DNA of 33,601 bases, taken from positions 1 through 33,601 of the forward strand of contig JANQJZ010000009.1 of assembly GCA_028281365.1 (NCBI GenBank). Reading direction: 5' to 3'. Shown in pieces: positions 1 through 8,402 of this stretch. The notes beneath the pieces are model-generated. The model saw nothing but the letters and a program-made list of their open reading frames with translations. It had not been told where the DNA came from and ran no database searches. Positions within the stretch are counted from its first letter, which is position 1; every line of letters begins with the position of its first letter. The DNA comes from Gammaproteobacteria bacterium. GTDB lineage: Bacteria; Pseudomonadota; Gammaproteobacteria; Eutrophobiales; Eutrophobiaceae. The position numbers and the translations under genes are program-made.

Positions 1-593
1 AGAAACAACGCAAAGCGGAAGAAGAAAAACTTAAGCAAATAAAAAAGAAAAAAGAAGCCGAAGAGAAAAAACGCAAGGTAGAACAAAACAAATTAAAAAA
101 ACTGGAAAAAGAAAAAAAGGAACTTGAGAAAAAGCGTAAGCTCGAACAAGAAAAGAAGAAAAAGGCTGAAGAAGAACGAAAGAAACTAGCGGCCGAAAAA
201 AAGAAAAAGGAACAGGAAAGGCTTAAAGCTGAGGAACAAAGAAAACAAAAAGAACGTGAAAAACAATTACAGGAACAATTGGATGCAGAACTTCAGGCAG
301 AACAGGAACAACAGGATTTAACCGAGATTCAAAAATATACTGTGTTAATAAGCAGAGCCGTTGAAAATAAATTCAATAAATTAGGACTGCCAGAAAATTT
401 AAAATGTATAATTTTGGTGCGCATGTTACAAGGCGGAAAAGTTGCAGACGTTTCTATAGTTGAGTCCAGTGGTAATGATCTATTTGATAAGCGTGCTGAA
501 ACCGCCGTATATTCTGCTTCCCCATTACCTGTACCGGAAGAAACCCGATTATTTGAAAAAATGCGTAATATGCGATTCACATTTGAACCTTAG
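1..593 (+). CDS. tolA: TolA, C-terminal part (5' end outside window)
   Basis: Inner-membrane-anchored periplasmic protein that links TolQR to TolB/Pal during outer-membrane constriction. The reading frame is open from base 3, so the N-terminal membrane anchor lies upstream of the window. The visible part begins with a long stretch of Lys, Glu, Gln, Arg and Ala codons, the charged alpha-helical domain II typical of TolA. The last ~85 residues form a compact TonB/TolA-like C-terminal domain (ILVRMLQGGKVADVSIVESSG, then an Ala/Pro-rich helix start, ending RFTFEP). It is followed after 15 nt by tolB. The low-complexity domain is normal for the family and its length varies widely between species. 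Confidence 0.93.
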   Translation, partial: KQRKAEEEKLKQIKKKKEAEEKKRKVEQNKLKKLEKEKKELEKKRKLEQEKKKKAEEERKKLAAEKKKKEQERLKAEEQRKQKEREKQLQEQLDAELQAEQEQQDLTEIQKYTVLISRAVENKFNKLGLPENLKCIILVRMLQGGKVADVSIVESSGNDLFDKRAETAVYSASPLPVPEETRLFEKMRNMRFTFEP

Positions 594-608
594 GATATAA
601 CACTAATT

Positions 609-1904
609 ATGAATTTCTTTAAAAGACTCGTTTTAATTAATTTTTTATTTGTCTCGTTTGGGGCTAATGCGGTACTTGATATCAAGATAACCCAGGGAAT
701 TGAGCAGTCATTGCCAATTGCAATTATCCCTTTTGGCTGGTCTCAGGCGGCTAATATTGCACCAATCGACATATCGTCAATCGTTAACAATGACCTTGCG
801 AGAAGTGGGCGATTCGATGTTATGGAAGAACAGTATCTGCCTCAACAACCACACAACTTCGATGATATAAATTTTGGTGATTGGCGTAAGCTGGGTATGG
901 AAAATATCCTTATAGGAAACCTTAAACTTGATGATCAGGGGGATTACGATGTCAGTTTTCGATTGATTGATATTTATCGTGGGATAGAAATTGCCAGTGG
1001 CAGACAAACCGTAAAAGCAGCACATCTTCGCCGAGTAGCCCATCAAATCAGCGATGTCATTTTCGAAAAACTGATTGGCATACCGGGTGCATTTAATACG
1101 CGTGTTGCGTATATAACCGTCAAAGAGAATAACGGTAGTAAATTACACACATTACAAATTGCAGATGCAGACGGGTTTAACGCGCAAATTTTACTGGAAT
1201 CCAAAGAGCCGCTATTGTCTCCATCATGGTCGCCTGATGGCAAAAAGATTGCTTATGTCTCTTTTGAAGGGAAAAATTCAGCAATTTATGTTCAGGATGT
1301 ATCAACAGGTCAACGTGAACGAATTGCAGCATTTCCGGGAATAAATAGCGCACCAGACTGGTCTCCGGAAGGTTCGCGCCTGGCTATGACATTGTCCAAG
1401 GATGGTAATACAGAAATATATGTAATGAACCTCAGGAACCGTTCATTACAAAGACTGACAAACCATGCTGGCATAGATACTGAACCGAGCTGGTCACCTG
1501 ACGGACAAAAACTGGTTTTTACCTCTGATCGAAGTGGTGGACCACAAATATACGAAATCAATGCCCGGGGAGGCCAGCCAAAAAGGATTAGTTTTGACGG
1601 TAAATATAATGCTCGACCGGAATATTCTCCTGATGGAAAATTTATTACACTGGTACATGCCGTAAATGGTTCTTACCGGATTGGAATTCTTGACCTGGCT
1701 AATGGCGCAATTAATACATTAACGGATGCCCGTCTGGATGAGTCGCCAAGTTTTGCCCCGAACGGCGGTATGATTATTTATGCGACAACAGGTGTCAGGG
1801 GAGCCCAGTTAGCAGCGGTTTCTACTGATGGTCGCATTCACCAGCGGCTTGGTTTACAACAAGGAGATGTTAGAGAACCGGCCTGGGGGCCATTTTTGAA
1901 ATAA
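609..1904 (+). CDS. tolB: TolB, periplasmic beta-propeller of Tol-Pal
   Basis: Periplasmic protein that binds Pal and TolA and helps coordinate the envelope during division. The 431-residue product is normal length. Residues 1-21 are a Sec signal peptide ending FGANA. An N-terminal alpha/beta domain (about 25-165) precedes a six-bladed propeller recognised from repeated PD40 motifs such as SPSWSPDGKKIAYVS, PDWSPEGSRLAMT, PSWSPDGQKLVFTSDRSG and PEYSPDGKFI. The start is the ATG 15 nt after tolA stops. An 81-nt gap with a stem-loop separates it from pal. Confidence 0.97.
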   Translation: MNFFKRLVLINFLFVSFGANAVLDIKITQGIEQSLPIAIIPFGWSQAANIAPIDISSIVNNDLARSGRFDVMEEQYLPQQPHNFDDINFGDWRKLGMENILIGNLKLDDQGDYDVSFRLIDIYRGIEIASGRQTVKAAHLRRVAHQISDVIFEKLIGIPGAFNTRVAYITVKENNGSKLHTLQIADADGFNAQILLESKEPLLSPSWSPDGKKIAYVSFEGKNSAIYVQDVSTGQRERIAAFPGINSAPDWSPEGSRLAMTLSKDGNTEIYVMNLRNRSLQRLTNHAGIDTEPSWSPDGQKLVFTSDRSGGPQIYEINARGGQPKRISFDGKYNARPEYSPDGKFITLVHAVNGSYRIGILDLANGAINTLTDARLDESPSFAPNGGMIIYATTGVRGAQLAAVSTDGRIHQRLGLQQGDVREPAWGPFLK

Positions 1905-1907
1905 TAT

Positions 1908-1932
1908 GCCAGCTATACTTCGATAAGCTGGC
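1908..1932 (+). other. Stem-loop between tolB and pal
   Basis: Perfect 7-bp inverted repeat GCCAGCT / AGCTGGC (1908-1914 and 1926-1932) around an 11-nt loop, starting 4 nt after the tolB stop. A run of six T lies only at about 1948-1953, too far from the stem for a classical intrinsic terminator. It may set the tolB:pal mRNA ratio by processing or 3'-end protection; that is inference. Confidence 0.45.
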
Positions 1933-1985
1933 GTTAGAATGATATGCTTTTTTAAATAGACTGATTGATATTGAGGAGAAGATAT

Positions 1986-2522
1986 ATGTTCATCCGTTTA
2001 ATATTGGTAATAGGATTATCAAGCCTGCTTTTTGGCTGTAGTTCTGACGAGGTTAAGGAAGAGGATCCCGTTCAAGTTGAAGATCGTTCCAGTGCTGCAA
2101 CGGGCGGGGCAGCAGAAGATTCAGGGGCACAGGCATATGGTACTGATGATGGATCTACATCCGGTTTTAGCGAACTTGATGATCCACAAAGCCCGCTTTC
2201 TGTCCGCATTATTTATTTTGAATATGATAGTAGCGAAATACAGTCTGAATATCGTTCTGTTATAGAAGCCCACGCCGCTTATTTGATACGTAATCCCAGT
2301 ACAACAATAACCCTGGAAGGACATGCTGATGAACGTGGTTCACGTGAATACAATCTTGCATTAGGCGAACGTCGTGCACAGTCAATCAGACAGCAGATGG
2401 CACTTTTAGGCGTCGCATCAAGTCAAATGCGTTTAGTGAGTTATGGTGAAGAACGTCCGGCAGTTGAAGGACATGACGAAGCGTCCTGGCAACAAAATCG
2501 TCGTGTAGAAATATTGTATTAA
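1986..2522 (+). CDS. pal: Pal, peptidoglycan-associated outer-membrane lipoprotein
   Basis: Outer-membrane lipoprotein that holds peptidoglycan through its OmpA-like domain and is repositioned by TolB/TolA. The ATG at 1986 is chosen over an in-frame TTG at 1965 because a GAGGAG ribosome-binding site lies just before it. The 178-residue product has a lipobox ending LLFGC, with the lipidated Cys at residue 18 and Ser at +2, compatible with outer-membrane sorting. An acidic, Ser/Gly-rich linker follows. The OmpA-C domain (about 70-178) carries EGHADERGSREYN and the typical GERRAQSI helix. Confidence 0.96.
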   Translation: MFIRLILVIGLSSLLFGCSSDEVKEEDPVQVEDRSSAATGGAAEDSGAQAYGTDDGSTSGFSELDDPQSPLSVRIIYFEYDSSEIQSEYRSVIEAHAAYLIRNPSTTITLEGHADERGSREYNLALGERRAQSIRQQMALLGVASSQMRLVSYGEERPAVEGHDEASWQQNRRVEILY

Positions 2523-2542
2523 TCTTTATTGGTGGTAAATAA

Positions 2543-3412
2543 ATGCGAATTGTTATCGGTTTTTTCAGTTTAATATTTGTATTTGTAAATGTTGCATTGG
2601 CTGAAGAAGCCACAGTAGAGGGAAACCAGGCCCCGATCGTTGAACCTGTCACGCAGGATATCAATGCTCGATTGCAACGTGTGGAAAAATTCCTGGATAA
2701 CAAGGCTTTGCTCGACATGCTGGAGGTTCTTGAATCACTTAAAGTTGAGGTCAATACATTACGTGGTGAAATCGAAGTTCAAACGCATACGATTGAACAG
2801 CTAAAACAGAAACAACGTGATCTTTATACTGATGTCGATCAGCGCCTGCAACGCATGGAATCTAATTCGACAAATACTTTTGCAACACAAACGGCTGAAA
2901 GTATCCCGGTACCACCTGAAAATAATAATGATAACCAGGATAACATTGCAGACTCTGATGCGGCGGCTCCTGAAGAGAATCTCGCCGCTAGTACAGAAGA
3001 TCAGGAACCAGTTGACCCGCTAAAAGCTGAAGCGGTCTATCAACGTGCATTTAAACTATTAAAAGAGTCACAATATGATCAAGCCATAAAGGCTTTTAAA
3101 AACTTTTTAGCAGATTATCCGGATAGCGCATATTCAGATAATGCACAATACTGGATGGGCGAAGCTAATTATGTCATGCAAAAATATGAACTTGCTATAA
3201 ACGAGTATCAGGCCCTGTTAAATACTTATCCGGACAGCCAGAAAGTATCGCATGCTCTATTAAAGATTGGTTACAGCTATGCTGAGCTGGGTAACTCCGC
3301 TGATGCAAAAAAAACATTAAAGGAAGTAAAAAAACAATATCCTGGAACAACTGCTGCCCGTCTTGCTGACGAGCGTTTAAGAAAAATAAGTTCAAGTGAA
3401 TCTAATACCTGA
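2543..3412 (+). CDS. cpoB: CpoB/YbgF, Tol-associated periplasmic TPR protein
   Basis: Periplasmic factor that, in E. coli, connects PBP1B-driven peptidoglycan synthesis with Tol-driven outer-membrane constriction. The 289-residue product begins with a signal peptide (1-20, ending NVALA). A predicted coiled coil (about 40-105, the trimerisation helix) and an acidic Asn/Asp/Glu-rich linker follow. Three TPR-like repeats (about 160-285) contain AEAVYQRAFKLLKESQYDQA, YPDSAYSDNAQYWMGEANY and KVSHALLKIGYSYAELG. It lies 20 nt after pal in the usual tolB-pal-cpoB order. Confidence 0.95.
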   Translation: MRIVIGFFSLIFVFVNVALAEEATVEGNQAPIVEPVTQDINARLQRVEKFLDNKALLDMLEVLESLKVEVNTLRGEIEVQTHTIEQLKQKQRDLYTDVDQRLQRMESNSTNTFATQTAESIPVPPENNNDNQDNIADSDAAAPEENLAASTEDQEPVDPLKAEAVYQRAFKLLKESQYDQAIKAFKNFLADYPDSAYSDNAQYWMGEANYVMQKYELAINEYQALLNTYPDSQKVSHALLKIGYSYAELGNSADAKKTLKEVKKQYPGTTAARLADERLRKISSSESNT

Positions 3413-3419
3413 TTTTCCT

Positions 3420-4106
3420 ATGGATTCAGGTACAAAACATGAACTTTCAGTTCAACAAAATACGCAAACTGAATTGCGTATAAACGAAATTTTTTATTCC
3501 ATTCAGGGAGAATCTGTCAAGTCGGGCTTGCCTACCGTTTTTATAAGACTAACAGGTTGTCCGTTAAGATGTCGTTATTGTGATACTGCCTATGCTTTTC
3601 ATGATGGCAGCAAAATGACTATCGATTCAATTATCCATAATATTAGTCAATACCGGGCAAAGCACGTCACCGTTACCGGTGGTGAACCTTTAGCACAGCA
3701 CTCCTGCCTAGAATTGCTTGCCAGGCTTTGCGATGAAGGGTTTCTTGTGTCATTGGAAACAAGCGGCTTCATGGACATAGCAAATGTGGATGAGCGAGTT
3801 ATGAAAATAATGGACATAAAAACACCCGGCTCAACAGAGGAAAATAAAAATAATTTTGATAACTTGAAGTATCTGACTGAACACGATCAGATTAAATTCG
3901 TGATTTGTAATAAAACTGATTATGAATGGTCTGTGCAAAAAGTTACCGATCTAAATCTTACCGATATCTGTGAAATATTATTTTCTCCTGAGCATGATTC
4001 GCTTTGCGCGAAAGAATTAGCCGAATGGGTATTGGAAGATAAATTAAATGTGCGCTTACAGTTACAATTACACAAGTATCTGTGGGGTAATGTCCCCGGT
4101 AAATAA
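3420..4106 (+). CDS. queE: QueE, 7-carboxy-7-deazaguanine synthase (radical SAM)
   Basis: Radical-SAM enzyme converting 6-carboxy-5,6,7,8-tetrahydropterin to 7-carboxy-7-deazaguanine in queuosine/preQ0 synthesis. The cluster-binding motif is the canonical CX3CX2C (GCPLRCRYCD, Cys 47, 51 and 54 from this start), followed by TGGEPL for SAM binding. The substrate-binding start INEIFYSIQGES is intact. I chose ATG 3420, 7 nt after cpoB; an in-frame GTG at 3396 would overlap cpoB and neither has a strong ribosome-binding site. Placement between tol-pal and queC matches other gammaproteobacteria such as Pseudomonas. Confidence 0.94.
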   Translation: MDSGTKHELSVQQNTQTELRINEIFYSIQGESVKSGLPTVFIRLTGCPLRCRYCDTAYAFHDGSKMTIDSIIHNISQYRAKHVTVTGGEPLAQHSCLELLARLCDEGFLVSLETSGFMDIANVDERVMKIMDIKTPGSTEENKNNFDNLKYLTEHDQIKFVICNKTDYEWSVQKVTDLNLTDICEILFSPEHDSLCAKELAEWVLEDKLNVRLQLQLHKYLWGNVPGK

Positions 4107-4247
4107 CCTCACGCTTGCTATTTTTTCAGATAATATTGTTACAGCATTTTATGAACGCCCTCATTTACAACATAGTAAAATCGGTCCTTCATAAAATACT
4201 GCGCCTCATTCTCTAAAAAACTATCTAACCGTGAGATATTCTTTACT

Positions 4248-4925
4248 GTGACGGATTTTAATAAAACTGTTGTATTAGTATCCGGTGGTCTTGATTCAAC
4301 AACGACACTTGCTATAGCTAAAGATCTCGGCTTTATTTGTTATGCATTAAGTTTTGATTATGGTCAACGCCATGTCTCTGAATTGAATGCGGCAAAAAAA
4401 ATCACACAAACTTTTGCAGTCGCCGAACATAAAATTATCAAGTTCGACCTCGTTCAGATTGGCGGTTCTGCACTAACGGATAATTCCATTGATGTTCCTT
4501 CAGCACCAACTGAGGGAATACCTGTTACATATGTTCCCGCAAGAAACACCTTGTTTTTATCTTATGCACTTGCCTGGGCCGAAGTATTAAATGTTAATGA
4601 TATATTTATTGGTGTAAATGCTGTCGATTATTCCGGTTATCCCGATTGTCGACCGGAATATATAAAAGCTTATGAACAATTAGCTAACCTTGCGACCAAG
4701 GCTGGAATAGAAGGAACAAAATTCAAGATTCATACACCACTTATTGAAATGACTAAAGCCGAAATAATTAAAAAAGGTTTATCATTAAATATTGATTACT
4801 CGATGACTGTTTCCTGCTATCAATCAAACGCTGATGGACGTGCATGTGGTGTTTGTGATTCCTGTAGATTCAGAAAAGACGGTTTTGAAGCTGCCGGGAC
4901 AATGGATCCAACTTTATATCAATAA
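4248..4925 (+). CDS. queC: QueC, 7-cyano-7-deazaguanine (preQ0) synthase
   Basis: ATP-dependent enzyme that turns the QueE product and ammonia into preQ0. The 225-residue product shows the PP-loop [11 protein letters not shown] (residues 9-19) near the N-terminus. The zinc-binding cysteines sit near the C-terminus (Cys190, 200, 203 and 206, in ACGVCDSC). The start is a GTG; no earlier in-frame start gives a family-like N-terminus. The 141-nt gap after queE is AT-rich; I see no convincing preQ1 riboswitch in it and no clear terminator. Confidence 0.95.
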   Translation: MTDFNKTVVLVSGGLDSTTTLAIAKDLGFICYALSFDYGQRHVSELNAAKKITQTFAVAEHKIIKFDLVQIGGSALTDNSIDVPSAPTEGIPVTYVPARNTLFLSYALAWAEVLNVNDIFIGVNAVDYSGYPDCRPEYIKAYEQLANLATKAGIEGTKFKIHTPLIEMTKAEIIKKGLSLNIDYSMTVSCYQSNADGRACGVCDSCRFRKDGFEAAGTMDPTLYQ

Positions 4926-4956
4926 TTTTATAATCAAACTATTCAGGAGAAAAAAT

Positions 4957-5319
4957 ATGAGTGAAAAATTTGATCAAGGCAAACCTCTTGCAGAGCTTCA
5001 TCTTGGTGAAGCCGGAATTAAGGCAGCCGGAAATACATCACCGGAACTTCTCAAATTTGTCGTCGAACATGGATTTGCCGACATGTATACTGATGAATCA
5101 CTCGACCAACGTTCTCGAAAGATTGCGACTTTAGCATCATTGGTAACATCGGGACGCCTACCACAACTTGAATGGCACATACGTGGTGCATTGGAGAAGG
5201 AATTAATGAATAAGGATGAAATAAAGCAACTGATAATACAGATGACTATTTATATTGGATATCCGTCAGCGTTTAATGCAATGGCTGTTGCAAATAAGGT
5301 ATTTGAAGAATTTAATTAA
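4957..5319 (+). CDS. Carboxymuconolactone decarboxylase (CMD)-like protein
   Basis: A 120-residue all-helical protein of the AhpD/CMD superfamily, judged from the RSRKIATLASLVTSGRLPQLEWHIRGAL and IKQLIIQMTIYIGYPSAFNA segments. It contains no cysteine at all, so it lacks the CXXC redox pair of AhpD and is closer to the PcaC (4-carboxymuconolactone decarboxylase) type. No aromatic-degradation genes surround it, so the substrate is unknown. ATG 4957 has an AGGAG box 7 nt upstream; a longer frame from 4834 would overlap queC heavily and is rejected. Its 3' end overlaps the opposing transglycosylase gene by 8 nt. Confidence 0.85.
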   Translation: MSEKFDQGKPLAELHLGEAGIKAAGNTSPELLKFVVEHGFADMYTDESLDQRSRKIATLASLVTSGRLPQLEWHIRGALEKELMNKDEIKQLIIQMTIYIGYPSAFNAMAVANKVFEEFN

Positions 5320-7468
5320 TTAACCTTCTGCTTCTAACTTTGTTTATTGGTTGATACAAGGCAACATACTGTTTTTCCATTAGACGGATATAATTATTGT
5401 AACGAGTTCGAATTTCACGAACATAAACGACAGCCTGACCGCACCGGCAATAACGTTCTTGCTTGCCTTCGTTGTAATATGGTTTAGCTAATGCCAACAT
5501 TGCCAGCTCAACATTGTCAAACCACTGATCTTTATCAAGCCCCATAGTAGTAGCCAGTTCACGGGCTTTTTTAACCCTGCCATAACCTGCATTATACGAA
5601 GCCAAAGCGAACCAGGTACGATCCTGTAATGACAAGGTATCTTCAAATTTGTCCCTTAAATAACTTAGATACCGAATACCGGCATAGATACTTGTTTCAG
5701 GGTTATTTGTATCACTTACGCCCATTAATTCTGCTGTTGACGGGATTAACTGCATCAAGCCTACCGCACCAGCATATGAATTCGCATCTGGATTAAACTG
5801 ACTCTCCTGAAACATTAAGGCAGTTATCAAGCGCCAATCAAACCCGTATTTATTTGCATAAGTTTGCGTCAAATCATCATAAGGTGATAACGAAGTAAAC
5901 TGGGTCAATCTTTCATTTTTGACTATCTGTTTATTTTTCGGTTGATTAAAATACTTGGCGTGTAAAACATTATAATGTTTACCGCGATATTCATTTTCAA
6001 TAAACCTGTTAAGTTCAGTTAACAATTGCTTATTGGAATACCTGACAGCCCATTGGTGTGCAGAAGGCTCGGCTAGTACAAACTGTGGTTGCAAACCAAT
6101 ACCTTTAGCATAACTTGAATTCAATTCATGACTACCTATAACGGTCAAATCATACATACCCATAGCGACCATTAATAGAGTTCCTTCAAGATTGATTCCG
6201 TCATCTGTTTTTACAAGTTCGAATTCCATATTCTGCTTTTGCAGCTCGGACATAAATTTCCAATAAGGGCTGTCTTGCGAAAGTGTTATTCGACGGCCTT
6301 TTAATTCACGAAGATCCAGTAATTTTCCATCTGTTTGTCTGCCAACAATAACCGGGCTCGAATAATCATAAGGATTGGTGTATTGAATCTCCTTGTGAAC
6401 TTCTAACAGGTTCCCTGGTAAAGATGCGGCTATGATGTCCCCTTTTCCTTGTTGTAATAATTTAAACATCTGTTCCTGGTTTTCCGCTATTACAACTTCA
6501 ACCCGCATCCTGTGATTAGAAGCAAAGTTTTTAATTAATTCATATTCAAACCCAAGCAATTTACCTTTTTGTAAATAATAATGTGATGGGTTTGAGTTAG
6601 TAATAATTCTTATGACTCCACGATCTTTTAATAATGGCAAATCATCAAAATAGATCGTTTCAACATTATGGGTTAATGCTTGCTGATTTAAGTAGTGATT
6701 TAATGTTTTATGTAAATCATTTGCGTCTGCACTAACAGCCCAGGCCATATTTCTTTCTGCAGTAAAATTAAAACTGGCCCGTAGATCCGGATTATTTGGT
6801 AAATACTCATCCAGAAACATGCTATCAATAATGGCTGAATCATACTGGCCGGTTTTGACGTTTTTCATTACTTCTGCTTCCGGCATGGTTGCTGGAATCT
6901 CCTCCAAAACCATACCGGTTAATATTTCTTTAAATTCAACCAGTGTGTTCCAAACGTCTGAGCTTTTATACGCTACAACCTGCCGACCAGCCAAATCATC
7001 AACACGTGTAATACGGCTACTGTCAGATCGTTCAACAACTTTATAGCTTGCATTAGTCCATGAATGAGTAAAGTTAATCAGCCCTTCCGTACCACCATCA
7101 ATATCTTTATCCTGAGCAACAATTATGTCGCCATTGCCCTTGACTAATTCCGGTAATAATTTCCATTCCTCATCAATACCAATCCATTTAATTTCCAATT
7201 CGTTTAATAGTGCAAAATTCTCAATTAAATTTTTTTCCTTACTGCTAATGACACATCCGTTTTGCTTATCCTGGATCAAGACTCTAAGGTATTTTTCTTT
7301 ATCGCTGGCAGCATTTTGCAATTTAGAATCTTCGCTTATGAATTCCGGTGCTGCACAATATTGCCCCGAATCAGGCAAAGCCATTACTCGAAATGGTACA
7401 GATGAAAATACAACGAATAGTATGAGCTTTAAATAACAAGCTGGGATATCTATTTTGTATAAAGTCAT
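5312..7468 (-). CDS. Two-sensor lytic transglycosylase (MltF-like)
   Basis: Predicted periplasmic murein lytic transglycosylase of about 718 residues. A signal peptide (ending FRVMA, near residue 30) is followed by two solute-binding-protein type 3 domains in tandem (about 59-272 and 283-507). A C-terminal SLT goose-lysozyme-like domain (about 530-690) follows. SLT hallmarks are the catalytic Glu in LMFQES (Glu555), GAVGLMQLIPST and LASYNAGYGRV. E. coli MltF has only one such binding domain and 518 residues, so this is an enlarged form. ATG 7468 is chosen for the AAGGAA just upstream; ATG 7480 and TTG 7492 are alternatives. No lipobox is seen. Confidence 0.85.
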   Translation of the reverse strand: MTLYKIDIPACYLKLILFVVFSSVPFRVMALPDSGQYCAAPEFISEDSKLQNAASDKEKYLRVLIQDKQNGCVISSKEKNLIENFALLNELEIKWIGIDEEWKLLPELVKGNGDIIVAQDKDIDGGTEGLINFTHSWTNASYKVVERSDSSRITRVDDLAGRQVVAYKSSDVWNTLVEFKEILTGMVLEEIPATMPEAEVMKNVKTGQYDSAIIDSMFLDEYLPNNPDLRASFNFTAERNMAWAVSADANDLHKTLNHYLNQQALTHNVETIYFDDLPLLKDRGVIRIITNSNPSHYYLQKGKLLGFEYELIKNFASNHRMRVEVVIAENQEQMFKLLQQGKGDIIAASLPGNLLEVHKEIQYTNPYDYSSPVIVGRQTDGKLLDLRELKGRRITLSQDSPYWKFMSELQKQNMEFELVKTDDGINLEGTLLMVAMGMYDLTVIGSHELNSSYAKGIGLQPQFVLAEPSAHQWAVRYSNKQLLTELNRFIENEYRGKHYNVLHAKYFNQPKNKQIVKNERLTQFTSLSPYDDLTQTYANKYGFDWRLITALMFQESQFNPDANSYAGAVGLMQLIPSTAELMGVSDTNNPETSIYAGIRYLSYLRDKFEDTLSLQDRTWFALASYNAGYGRVKKARELATTMGLDKDQWFDNVELAMLALAKPYYNEGKQERYCRCGQAVVYVREIRTRYNNYIRLMEKQYVALYQPINKVRSRRLIN

Positions 7469-7539
7469 TGTTTCCTTCATCCAGTTGAACAAGGGAACGG
7501 CCAGTTGGCGCGAATCATAGCCGTTTCAGTCGGTTTAAT

Positions 7540-7580
7540 CTATATATAGTGGCTAAAATTACTATTTATACTATATATAG
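7540..7580. promoter_or_regulatory. Pair of identical palindromes, possible operator
   Basis: The perfect 10-bp palindrome CTATATATAG occurs twice, at 7540-7549 and 7571-7580. Start-to-start spacing is 31 bp, close to three helical turns, placing both on the same DNA face. They lie 70-110 bp upstream of the transglycosylase start (minus strand), where its promoter must be. A dimeric regulator binding cooperatively, or overlapping -10 elements, would explain them; neither is shown. Confidence 0.35.
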
Positions 7581-7617
7581 AAGTCATTATTTGTAGCAGC
7601 GAAAAGGTATCACAGCT

Positions 7618-7656
7618 ATTGTTGCGCTGCAATATATTTATGTGCGGCGCAACATT
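7618..7656. repeat. 14-bp imperfect inverted repeat (hairpin)
   Basis: Arms at 7618-7631 and 7643-7656 pair over 14 positions with one mismatch and one G-T wobble. The GC-rich core is TGTTGCGC / GCGCAACA and the loop is 11 nt and AT-rich. It lies between murU (ends 7749, minus strand) and the transglycosylase start. No T-run follows on either strand, so it is not a typical terminator. It may be an operator or a dispersed repeat. A 10-bp palindrome TTACCGGTAA lies nearby at 7666-7675. Confidence 0.5.
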
Positions 7657-7748
7657 TCATAGACCTTACCGGTAAAGGAAAATTCAGAAGGCTATTTATG
7701 ATTGCTTAAAAAAGAATATCCAGGTGAGTGATTACCAGATTATAAAAC

Positions 7749-8402
7749 TTAAATATCCTGTATTTCCTGTAACCGTTCTGGCGTACCTATATCGCACCAA
7801 TTCCCGCTAAAATGCTGCCCACTCAGACAACCTTTATCCGCAGATTGACGCAATAATGGAGCCAACGGATACCGACCCATTGGGCAATCACTGAAGAATT
7901 TTGGACGAAATAATCCAATGCCGCTGTAAGTCAGCATCGTTTTCCCCTGATTTAAAACCCGGCCATTATCTAATGCAAAATCACCCTCAATATTATGCGG
8001 CGGGTTATCAACCAGGACCAAATGAGCATCAGCATTAAAGCTTTTTGGCAGTAAGCGATAATCAAAATCCGTATAGATATCCGCATTAGTCACAATGAAA
8101 GGATCTTCGCCTAATAAAGGCATAGCCTTGATGATTCCACCTGCTGTTTCCAGCGGTAAACTTCCCTCATCAGAGTAATGTATCTTTACATCAAAATGCT
8201 CACCACTACCCAAACGGGATCTGATTTTATGACCTAAATGTCCCAGGTTGATAACCAGTTCTTTACACCCGGCTTTAGCCAGGGCCTGGATTTGATAAAC
8301 AATTAAAGCTGTACCATTAACTTCTAATAGAGGTTTAGGTATTTCATCGGTTAATGGTTTAAGACGTTCACCACGACCGGCAGCGAGAATCATTGCAAAC
8401 AT
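7749..8402 (-). CDS. murU: MurU, N-acetylmuramate 1-phosphate uridylyltransferase
   Basis: Nucleotidyltransferase forming UDP-MurNAc from MurNAc-1-phosphate in the anhydro-recycling shortcut that bypasses de novo (fosfomycin-sensitive) synthesis. The 217-residue product starts with the sugar-nucleotidyltransferase signature AMILAAGRGERLKPLTDEIPKPL (nucleotide loop and the essential Arg13 and Lys23). It also shows NADIYTD for metal binding and the C-terminal GNWCDIGTPERL. It overlaps amgK by one base in an ATGA junction, indicating translational coupling. Next to amgK it is MurU rather than a generic glucose-1-phosphate enzyme. Confidence 0.92.
   Translation of the reverse strand: MFAMILAAGRGERLKPLTDEIPKPLLEVNGTALIVYQIQALAKAGCKELVINLGHLGHKIRSRLGSGEHFDVKIHYSDEGSLPLETAGGIIKAMPLLGEDPFIVTNADIYTDFDYRLLPKSFNADAHLVLVDNPPHNIEGDFALDNGRVLNQGKTMLTYSGIGLFRPKFFSDCPMGRYPLAPLLRQSADKGCLSGQHFSGNWCDIGTPERLQEIQDI

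Noticed and set aside
1-300. Lys/Glu-rich repeats as a separate repeat array
   Set aside because: This is in-frame coding sequence for the charged helical domain of TolA, normal for the family.
1908-1953. Intrinsic terminator after tolB
   Set aside because: The stem is sound but the six-T run begins about 15 nt beyond it, so it lacks the adjacent U-tract a terminator needs.
4107-4247. Possible preQ1 riboswitch before queC
   Set aside because: The 141-nt gap is AT-rich, and I could not find a compact pseudoknot aptamer or a paired expression platform. queE just upstream already suggests operon expression.
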